Source of the DNA: 66-474 sp039923855
GTDB taxonomy: Bacteria; Pseudomonadota; Gammaproteobacteria; Xanthomonadales; Rhodanobacteraceae
NCBI GenBank assembly: GCA_039923855.1
Contig: JBDTBW010000007.1
Location: forward strand, 8,189 to 72,188
Direction of reading: 5' to 3'
DNA: 64,000 bases
A program made the translations under genes and the position numbers. Under the pieces are notes generated by a model. That model worked only from the letters and a program-made list of their open reading frames with translations. It searched no databases and was not told the origin of the DNA. This document shows, one piece after another, positions 57,527 through 64,000 of the stretch (position 1 is the first letter of the stretch; the number at the start of each line of letters is the position of its first letter).

Positions 57527-59932
57527 TTATTGCATGACCTCGTTTTGATTGAGGATGCGCGGGGTCACGAAAATCAACAGTTCCGCTTTGTTATTCTGAT
57601 TGCGCTTGTCGCGGAACAGCGCGCCCAACACCGGGATATCGCCGAGGTACGGTACCTTGGTGACATCGGTGCTCTTGACGTACTCGTAGACGCCGCCCAG
57701 CACCACGGTCTGACCGTTTTTGACCAGCACGCTGGTATCGATCTCGCGCTTGTCCAACTGCGGGATCAGGCCGCCACCGGGATTGGGCACGAAGGAGTTA
57801 ATCGCATCCTTGGTGACCTTGAGTTTCATGAATACGCGGTTGTCGGCAGTGATGGTCGGGGTGACACGCAGCTCCAGTACGGCGTCCTTAAATTGCACGG
57901 TGGCCGTGCCCACGCCACCGCCACTGGAGTTCTGGAAGGTGACATAGCCGATCTCCGTGCCTTGCTGGATCAGCGCCTCCTGATTGTTGGCGGTGATGAC
58001 CTTGGGCTGGGACAGAGTCTCGCTGCGGCCTTCGGTCTGCGCGGCAGAGAGCTCCAGATCCAGCAGGTAACGGCTGGAAATGATGCCGAGCGCGAAACTG
58101 CTGGTGCCGGTGGTGGTCGAGGGCAAGTTTACGTTCAAGCCGCCCGGGAAGGAGATGGCCGGCGGGAAGACCGGCGCCGGCGGTGTTTGACCCGCTGGTG
58201 CATTGGCTTTGTTGAACGCATTTTGATTAATGACGGTTTGTCTTGCGGCAATGCTGTTGTTCAAAGAGGTTAGGTCACCGACTGTGGGTGCGGTATAGAG
58301 AGTCTGATTTCCACTGCGGCCGAACAAGTCCGCCCCCAGTTTGGCGCCCAATTCGCGGGTGAAGTTGTCCGTGGCGATCACGATGCGTGCCTCGATCAGC
58401 ACCTGCTCGACCGGCTTGTCCAGCACCGCGATCAGCTGGCGGATCTCCTGCACCTTCTCCGGGGTGTCGTTGAGCAACAGCGTATTGGTGCGATCGTCGC
58501 ACGTCACGCTACCGCGGCTGGACAAAAACCCGCGCTGCTGTTGACCACTGGTGCTGCCGCTCGTCTGACCGGTCTGGGTCTCCGAGGTCAGCAGCTTGGT
58601 GATATCGCAGGCCTTGCCGTAGGAGATCGGGATGTAATCCGACACCAGTTGCGCATTGTCCAGCGCCTTGAGGCGAGCATCCGCGACATTCTGTTCGTAA
58701 GTGGCCAGTTCGGTCTGGGGGGCGACCCAGATCACGTTGCCCTCCTTGCGCTTGTCCAGACTCTTGGCGCGCAGGATCACGTCCAGCGCCTGATCCCAAG
58801 GCACATTCACCAGCCGCAGGGTAACGTTGCCCTGCACGCTGTCGGAAGCGACGATGTTGGTTCCGGACACGTCGGCCAGCAATTGCAGCACCGAGCGCAC
58901 GGGAATGTCCTGGAAATTGAAGGTGACGCGACTGCCCTTGTAGACCACCGGCTTGGGCGCGCCGATCAGGCTGGCGGCATTTTGTTTGGGCGGCGCGAAC
59001 TCGACCACGTATTCGTTGCCGCTCTGATAGGCCGAGGTCTGGGCCAGGCCGTTGGTGAGCACGTCGATCCGCGCGCCACCCGGCGCCGCCGTAGTGCTGA
59101 CACTGCGTGCCGGCGTCGCATAGTCGGACACATCCAGCCGCCGCGCTTGCGATGCGGCCAGACGCGCGCCGCTCACTTCGACAATGGTGTGGTCACCTTC
59201 GTTGTGCATGGCGGTGGCCGCCCCCGATGCACTGAAGCCAACGACCAGTCTGCCCTCGCCATGCGAGCCACGACGGAAATCCACCGAGTCGATCACGTTG
59301 CCGGTGGCCATCGGCATCGCCTTGCTCTGATCGGTGACGGCGGTGGCAATAGCCATTTGCGACGGCGGCGGCGGCGGTACCGGCGCCAGCGGCACGGTCG
59401 TGGTGGTGGTGCGTGTGGTGGTCGTGGTGGGAGCATCGGCCATCGGCGCGGATGCCATGTTCATGCCGTCGCCAATGGTGACGATGACATTGTCGCCCTG
59501 CACGCTGGTGACATAGGCCGACGGCTTGGTCAGATCGACCACAACCCGGGTGCGGCCATTGGCCTCCAGCGCGGTGACGGAACTTGCCGAACCGCTGCCG
59601 ACGGCAATGCGTCGCTGGCTGACGGCATTATGAGTGTCTGCGAAATCCAGCGCGATGCGCGGCGGGGTATCGGTGCTGAACGCGCGAGGCGCGGTGGCCG
59701 GCTGCGCGAATTTCAGTGTCAATTGCACCTTGCCGTCAGGCAGCGGCGTGGACGTCACATTCTGCAGCGCATTCTCGGCAAGGGCGGGAACGGCGACGAG
59801 CAGTCCGAGCAAGGCGACTGCCGCTGCCAGCATTTTCCCTGGCTTGCGCCTTGGCCGGGCGGGGCCCGCGTTCGCGCAGCCGATGTCGAGAGCGTGTTTG
59901 GTGGTCATGACGTCATCCCCAATGATCTTCAT
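57527..59932 (-). CDS. pilQ: Type IV pilus secretin PilQ
   Basis: An 801-aa outer-membrane secretin. An N-terminal signal region (about 33-52, MLAAAVALLGLLVAVPALA), two AMIN domains that bind peptidoglycan (about 55-150 and 205-300, separated by a Thr/Pro linker), a secretin/TonB short N domain (VTFNFQDIPVRSVLQLLADVSGTN, about 338-400), N1 domain, and the secretin core (about 490-795; QVLIEARIVIATDNFTRELG; ANNQEALIQQGTEIGY; KNGQTVVLGGVYEY). ATG 59932 overlaps pilP by 4 nt. It forms the gated channel for the pilus. Confidence 0.96.
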   Translation of the reverse strand: MKIIGDDVMTTKHALDIGCANAGPARPRRKPGKMLAAAVALLGLLVAVPALAENALQNVTSTPLPDGKVQLTLKFAQPATAPRAFSTDTPPRIALDFADTHNAVSQRRIAVGSGSASSVTALEANGRTRVVVDLTKPSAYVTSVQGDNVIVTIGDGMNMASAPMADAPTTTTTRTTTTTVPLAPVPPPPPSQMAIATAVTDQSKAMPMATGNVIDSVDFRRGSHGEGRLVVGFSASGAATAMHNEGDHTIVEVSGARLAASQARRLDVSDYATPARSVSTTAAPGGARIDVLTNGLAQTSAYQSGNEYVVEFAPPKQNAASLIGAPKPVVYKGSRVTFNFQDIPVRSVLQLLADVSGTNIVASDSVQGNVTLRLVNVPWDQALDVILRAKSLDKRKEGNVIWVAPQTELATYEQNVADARLKALDNAQLVSDYIPISYGKACDITKLLTSETQTGQTSGSTSGQQQRGFLSSRGSVTCDDRTNTLLLNDTPEKVQEIRQLIAVLDKPVEQVLIEARIVIATDNFTRELGAKLGADLFGRSGNQTLYTAPTVGDLTSLNNSIAARQTVINQNAFNKANAPAGQTPPAPVFPPAISFPGGLNVNLPSTTTGTSSFALGIISSRYLLDLELSAAQTEGRSETLSQPKVITANNQEALIQQGTEIGYVTFQNSSGGGVGTATVQFKDAVLELRVTPTITADNRVFMKLKVTKDAINSFVPNPGGGLIPQLDKREIDTSVLVKNGQTVVLGGVYEYVKSTDVTKVPYLGDIPVLGALFRDKRNQNNKAELLIFVTPRILNQNEVMQ

Positions 59933-60465
59933 TTTTCGCCCAGCGCGATGGTCGCATCGTGCTCCATCCAGCCGCCGGTGCCGTTGGGCACCAGTTCGAC
60001 CAGATCGATGTGGTCTTCCGCGATATCCGTAACGTGTCCATAGTTCTGGCCGAGATAATTACCCCGGCGTACCGGATGGATCACGCTTTGCGGATCCTTG
60101 ATCAGCGCCTCGATGTTGCCCGCCTTGCCGAGGGTTCCCACCATTTTGAGACTGTCCAGCGGGAACGCTTCCAGTGGCTCGCGCGTGCGATTTTCATCCG
60201 GGTGCGGTCCCGGACCGTTGGTCGAACCGGCGACTTCGGTGGGACCGGGGCTGAAGGGGTCGCGTTTGTCCTGATCCTGATAAGCGAACGTCTCGAAGGT
60301 CTTGACCACGGGTAGCGGCGGCAATGGCGCGCCTTTCTTGGCCTTTTCCTGCGCGACCCACTCATGCAGGTCGTCCTGGCCGCTGCACGCAGCAAGGCCA
60401 AACAGCATGGCGGCGAGCGCAATGATGATCGCGATGCGGGCGGGTTGGATGCGGGCGACTTGCAT
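59929..60465 (-). CDS. pilP: Type IV pilus lipoprotein PilP
   Basis: A 178-aa lipoprotein: signal with lipobox LAAC at about residues 25-28, a flexible stretch, then the compact HR domain (KMVGTLGKAGNIEALIKDPQSVIHPVRRGNYLGQNYGHVTDI) that contacts PilQ. ATG 60465 is preferred, with GGAGGGAAG upstream; GTG 60471 would overlap the pilO stop. It links the inner-membrane PilNO complex to the secretin. Confidence 0.94.
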   Translation of the reverse strand: MQVARIQPARIAIIIALAAMLFGLAACSGQDDLHEWVAQEKAKKGAPLPPLPVVKTFETFAYQDQDKRDPFSPGPTEVAGSTNGPGPHPDENRTREPLEAFPLDSLKMVGTLGKAGNIEALIKDPQSVIHPVRRGNYLGQNYGHVTDIAEDHIDLVELVPNGTGGWMEHDATIALGEK

Positions 60466-60467
60466 GC

Positions 60468-61148
60468 TCACTTCCCTCCCTCAGGCTGCGTCTGCGGCGA
60501 CGCGGCCGGCTTGCCCGCGACCGCGGCATTGGTCTCCTCGTCGCCGAGGTATCGATAAGTCTTGACCGTTCCTTCCAGCACCAGTTGCCCATTCGGTGGC
60601 GGCGCATTGCCCGTCGTGGCTTGTTCCGGATGCAATGAGACATCGTGCATGGTAAGGATTACCACGCGCGGCAGCGACGCAACACCGCTGATGAAAGTGC
60701 CGAACTGGTGATAACTGCCGATCATCCGGATCGCGATCGGTTGCTCGGCGTAGAACTCCTTGGGCGTTTCGGGACCGGGCTGGAACAATTCGGTCTCAAG
60801 GCCCGCCGACAGCGCGGTCTGCGAGATGTCGACCAGCAGCGCCGGCATTTCGGTCTTGCTCGGCAACTGCCGCAGCATTTGCCGCAGCAGGTCGTTCATC
60901 TCCGCAAGTTGCACCTTCAATGCTTGCAGATTGACCACCTTGGCCTGCTTCTCGGAGAACTCCTGCTTGAGCTGGGCTTCCTTGTGTTGCGCGGCGGCAA
61001 GATCATCCTGCTTGCTGCTGATGAAAAAGTACCAGCCGGCCAGCAGGATCACGATCACCACCAGCGCGGTGAAGAACGTCTTGACCGAGCGTTGCCAACC
61101 GCCGATGTTGTTGCGGTCGAGGTTGCGCAGATCGTCGAACAGTTTCAT
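60468..61148 (-). CDS. pilO: Type IV pilus inner-membrane assembly protein PilO
   Basis: A 226-aa bitopic protein: short cytosolic start MKLFDDLRNLDRNNIGGWQ, TM (about 24-44), periplasmic coiled coil (about 47-95) and a ferredoxin-like domain (PIAIRMIGSYHQFGTFISGVASLPRVVIL). The C-terminus is a Gln/Pro-rich tail (KPAASPQTQPEGGK). It dimerises with PilN and aligns PilM, PilP and PilQ. It starts within 4 nt of the pilN stop. Confidence 0.94.
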   Translation of the reverse strand: MKLFDDLRNLDRNNIGGWQRSVKTFFTALVVIVILLAGWYFFISSKQDDLAAAQHKEAQLKQEFSEKQAKVVNLQALKVQLAEMNDLLRQMLRQLPSKTEMPALLVDISQTALSAGLETELFQPGPETPKEFYAEQPIAIRMIGSYHQFGTFISGVASLPRVVILTMHDVSLHPEQATTGNAPPPNGQLVLEGTVKTYRYLGDEETNAAVAGKPAASPQTQPEGGK

Positions 61149-61936
61149 TGCGCGGCCCCTCCCTTGGTTCCGGCCTTGGCCGGAGCCGGCGGTGCTGTAG
61201 TGCTGGCCGACGGCGCGACGGTGGTGGGCTTGGTGCTCGATGTCGTGGACGCGGCCGGACTGTTGGCCGGCGCGACGGTGGCGGCAGGCACGGCAGGCGT
61301 GATGGTCGTACTAGTGACGGTGGTCGATGTGCTGACCGCTGCCGGCGCCGTGCTGGCCGGGGCCGGTTGCGCGGCGGCACCACCGGCATCAGCCGTGGGC
61401 TTGCCCAGATGCACCACTAGCTCGAATTCGTACGGCGTGCGGTTGTCGCTGTGCTTGTTTTCGGTCTTGATGAGATCGGCCGGACCAAGCCAGGGCGAGG
61501 CTTCGATACTGCGCATGTATTGCGCGACGGTGGCGTTGGATTGCGCCACGCCGTCCAAGGTAATTGTGTCGGCGGTCTGCTTGAGCGAGGTCAGGCGCGC
61601 GCCGTCAGGAATTGTCTTCACCAGTTCATCGAACAGGTGCACCATCTGCGCGCGACTTTCCTGCAACTGCTCGATGATCTGCTTGCGCGCCAACAACGCC
61701 GACTTGGTCTTTTCCAGATCCTTGATCTCGGAGATCTGGGCATCGAGTTGCTTGATCTCGCCCTGCAGGTAGGTGTTGCGGTCGGTCTGGTTGTCGATCC
61801 GCAGTCCCATCCAGAAGCCCCACAGGATCACCGCCAGTACACCACCCGCGGCGGCGACACCGAGTTGCATGAAGAATTCGCGCTTGCGCAGTTCGCGCCG
61901 CTCGGCGCGCCACGGCAGAAGATTGATTCTGGCCAT
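61145..61936 (-). CDS. pilN: Type IV pilus assembly protein PilN
   Basis: A 263-aa bitopic protein. MARINLLPWRAERRELRKREF is the conserved PilM-binding N-terminus (INLLPWR). TM about 24-46, coiled coil (about 50-100), ferredoxin-like domain (about 105-190). Beyond about 195 the protein has an unusually long Ala/Thr/Pro/Ser-rich tail of about 65 residues, longer than in typical PilN (about 200 aa). ATG 61936 shares its A with the pilM stop (TGATG). Confidence 0.94.
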   Translation of the reverse strand: MARINLLPWRAERRELRKREFFMQLGVAAAGGVLAVILWGFWMGLRIDNQTDRNTYLQGEIKQLDAQISEIKDLEKTKSALLARKQIIEQLQESRAQMVHLFDELVKTIPDGARLTSLKQTADTITLDGVAQSNATVAQYMRSIEASPWLGPADLIKTENKHSDNRTPYEFELVVHLGKPTADAGGAAAQPAPASTAPAAVSTSTTVTSTTITPAVPAATVAPANSPAASTTSSTKPTTVAPSASTTAPPAPAKAGTKGGAAQ

Positions 61937-62994
61937 CAGTCGAAGCTCCTCAGAGCCAGGCCGCAGGCGATCATCAGGGCCGGCGCGTCCTGCGCGAGGG
62001 TCTGCGCCTGCAACCTCGGCGACAGCGACATCGTGGCCAGCGGATTGGCCACCACGCACGGCACGCCCAGTTGTTCCTCGGTCATCTCGCTGACGCCCGC
62101 GATCGATGCGCAGCCGCCGGCCAGCACGATCTGGTCGACCTTGCCGAATTCGCTGCCGGCGAAGAAGAATTGCAGGAGGCGACTGATCTGCTGGACCATC
62201 GCTTCCTTGAACGGCTCCAGCACCTCGATCTCGTAGGATTCCGGCAAGCCGCCTTGGCGCTTGGCCATGCCGGCTTCCTCGTACGACAGGCCGTAGCGAC
62301 GCATCACCTCGTCCGTAAGCTGCTTGCCGCCGAATACCTGCTCGCGCGAGTAGATGGTGCGCTGGTTCTTCAACACCGACAGCGTGGTCATGGTGGCGCC
62401 GACATCGATCAACGCGATCAAGGCGTCACGCGGCACGGTCAACTGGTCGGCGATCAATTTGAAGGCGTTCTCCATCGCGAACACCTCGACGTCGATCACC
62501 TTGGCGGTGAGACCGCCAAGATCCAGCGCGGCCACGCGCATATCGACGTTCTCGGTACGCGATGCCGCCAGCAGCACGTTGAGCATCTCGGGGTTGTCCT
62601 TGACGGCCCCGAGTTTCTCGAAATCGAGGCTGACTTCCTCGATCGGATAAGGAATGTACTGATTGGCCTCGACCTGGATCTGGCCTTCGAGATCGTCCTC
62701 GGTAAGATCGGCCGGCATCGGGATCACCTTGGTGATCACCGCCGAGCCCGCCACCGCCGCCACCGCGTATTTGCTGCGTGCATCCGAGCGCGTCAACGCG
62801 CGACGGATCGCGTCGCCGACCGCTTCGACCTCGACGATGTTCTTTTCGACTACCGCATTGGGCGGCAGCGGTTCGACCGCGTAGTGTTCCACGCGATAGC
62901 GCGCACCGGTCTGGCTCAGTTGCAGCAGTTTGACTGCCGTCGAACTGATGTCGACACCGATCAACGGCGGCGCCTTAGGCGTTAGCAGGCCCAC
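61936..62994 (-). CDS. pilM: Type IV pilus cytoplasmic ATP-binding protein PilM
   Basis: A 352-aa actin-like ATPase-fold protein. LIGVDISSTAVKLLQLS (about 12-28) and IALIDVGATMTTLSVL are phosphate loops; VDQIVLAGGCASIAGV is the adenosine motif. PilM binds the N-terminus of PilN on the cytoplasmic face. The start is GTG 62994, with AGGGGAA 8 nt upstream; no in-frame ATG precedes the conserved core. First gene of the pilMNOPQ operon, divergent from ponA as in Pseudomonas and Xanthomonas. Confidence 0.95.
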   Translation of the reverse strand: MGLLTPKAPPLIGVDISSTAVKLLQLSQTGARYRVEHYAVEPLPPNAVVEKNIVEVEAVGDAIRRALTRSDARSKYAVAAVAGSAVITKVIPMPADLTEDDLEGQIQVEANQYIPYPIEEVSLDFEKLGAVKDNPEMLNVLLAASRTENVDMRVAALDLGGLTAKVIDVEVFAMENAFKLIADQLTVPRDALIALIDVGATMTTLSVLKNQRTIYSREQVFGGKQLTDEVMRRYGLSYEEAGMAKRQGGLPESYEIEVLEPFKEAMVQQISRLLQFFFAGSEFGKVDQIVLAGGCASIAGVSEMTEEQLGVPCVVANPLATMSLSPRLQAQTLAQDAPALMIACGLALRSFD

Positions 62995-63484
62995 GGAATT
63001 TCCCCTTCCCCACGCGCCCTTACGAGCGAAAGATGCGCATCCGCATTAGATCGGAAAGTTAACGGAATATCAACGGGTCCGCGACAATTTCGTAACCCCA
63101 TGATAGACAACTATTTTTCCCGATCGCCCTCAACTCTTGTACCCGATTCCGCCGCGTTTTACCAAATGCGACCGATCGATCGAACCACTACGCGAACCTT
63201 GCAAGTACCCATGCGGGATCATCGCTTGCATGATTCGCACCAAAAAATATTTCGCTACAAACCATGCGGTATCGACATCGCACTTTCACCGTCGTTGCCA
63301 TCGCCGTCTCGCATGCCGTGCATCTATACTGCCAAGCGCGCAACCGCGAACGCGATTGCGATCACATCATGGAAGCTCTGGACAGTCTTTCCCGGACTTG
63401 CCCAGACTATGCCGTCCATGACCCGCTTGGTCTGAGTGGGTGCTGATACTTCAATCCTTTGGGCGATACAAGCACCTGTCATCT
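62995..63484. other. Divergent intergenic region between pilM and ponA
   Basis: 490 bp without a supported gene and with lower GC than its surroundings. It must hold the promoters for the pil operon and ponA. I saw no convincing -35/-10 pair or sigma-54 site. A CGATCGATCG palindrome lies near 63172-63182. Confidence 0.5.
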
Positions 63485-64000
63485 ATGCGAATCCTCAAGC
63501 GTCTGTTGCGCATCGCGGCCATCGTGGTGTTGTGTTTGTTCCTCGCCGGTGCGCTGGCAGCGGGCTTCGCCTACTGGCTGATCGCGCCGCGCATCCCGGC
63601 GGTGGCGTCCTTGAAGGATGTGCAGCTGCAGGTGCCGCTGCGGGTGGAATCCGCCGACGGCAAATTGATCGCCCAATTCGGCGAGACGCGCCGCATCCCG
63701 GTACGCATCGGTCAGGTGCCGGCGCAGGTCAAGGACGCTTTCCTCGCCGCCGAGGACGCCGATTTCTATCACCATCCCGGCGTGGATTGGGAAGGCACCG
63801 CGCGCGCGACGTGGCATGTACTGATCACCGGCGGCAACAAGGCGCAGGGCGGTTCGACCATCACCCAGCAGGTCGCGCGCAATTTTTTCCTGAGCCCGGA
63901 GAAAAGCTACACGCGCAAGCTGATTGAGATGTTCACCGCGTTCCGGATCGAGAACGAACTGACCAAGGACGAGATCCTCGAGCTCTACCTCAACAAGATT
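63485..64000 (+). CDS. ponA: Penicillin-binding protein 1A (bifunctional peptidoglycan synthase), partial at window edge
   Basis: The first 172 residues are present. N-terminal TM (about 8-34), then the glycosyltransferase family 51 domain: AAEDADFYHHPGVDWEG with the catalytic Glu (about 91-107), QGGSTITQQVARNFFLSPEKSYTRK, and ENELTKDEILELYLNKI at the edge. The transpeptidase domain lies beyond the window. ATG 63485 starts at the MRILKRLLRI cytosolic segment. PBP1A polymerises and cross-links peptidoglycan; location next to pilM is conserved in relatives. Confidence 0.95.
   Translation, partial: MRILKRLLRIAAIVVLCLFLAGALAAGFAYWLIAPRIPAVASLKDVQLQVPLRVESADGKLIAQFGETRRIPVRIGQVPAQVKDAFLAAEDADFYHHPGVDWEGTARATWHVLITGGNKAQGGSTITQQVARNFFLSPEKSYTRKLIEMFTAFRIENELTKDEILELYLNKI

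Overview
The window is GC-rich gammaproteobacterial chromosome. The gene set (pilMNOPQ divergent from ponA, a moxR/bat operon, rimB-rimK, DUF6600/FecR and M56-TonB proteins) and the dense palindromic extragenic repeats suggest Xanthomonadales (Lysobacterales), perhaps Rhodanobacteraceae. The family assignment is inference; no 16S gene is present.

Layout. (1) 1-7.3 kb, minus strand: a MacAB-like ABC operon with adaptor, ATPase, a small exported protein and two tandem pairs of FtsX-type permeases, with REP palindromes between genes. (2) 7.4-13.5 kb: aldo/keto reductase, GDT1-family cation transporter, PfkB kinase, an unknown protein, dusB and metK. (3) 13.5-19.7 kb, accessory island: frameshifted GIY-YIG gene, GSU2403-type nucleotidyltransferase, a decayed restriction-modification locus (fused nuclease-methylase plus specificity subunit), a frameshifted DUF6933 gene and a VapBC module. 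(4) 19.8-22.7 kb: SAH riboswitch, ahcY, a four-helix-bundle gene and metF, which with metK form the methyl-cycle core. (5) 22.7-31.4 kb: ilvE, a ColRS-like two-component system, BlaI/M56 regulator pair, rimB-rimK and tRNA-Gly. (6) 31.6-42.5 kb: a giant FecR/DUF6600 protein, thiS-thiG, trmB, SLC13 transporter, Rieske protein, an Ogt-like methyltransferase, EamA exporter and lpxO. (7) 42.9-49.6 kb: a second MacAB-like operon, FAH hydrolase, mscL and a macro-domain protein. (8) 49.6-57 kb: moxR-DUF58-DUF4381-batA-batBC-batD. (9) 57.5-64 kb: pilMNOPQ and the start of ponA.

The most unusual content is between genes. Four copies of a 164-216 bp element (family A) share a core but are each closed by inverted arms whose sequence is private to that copy; the arms pair within a copy and differ between copies, and three begin inside the stop codon or last codons of the neighbouring gene. 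A second family (B, two copies) keeps exact loop and core sequence while its hairpin stems change on both sides. A third family (D) has inverted G-rich arms that frame short spacers twice and, in one case, the whole four-helix-bundle gene between ahcY and metF, where it supplies the ribosome-binding site of the inserted gene and the first codons of metF. Conventional REP palindromes of two types occur as mixed-type pairs in all six pairs seen.

Six coding disruptions (four 1-nt deletions, one +1 shift, one nonsense codon) fall within 13.7-18.5 kb and none was noticed elsewhere, which suggests real decay of the island, although read-level checking is required.
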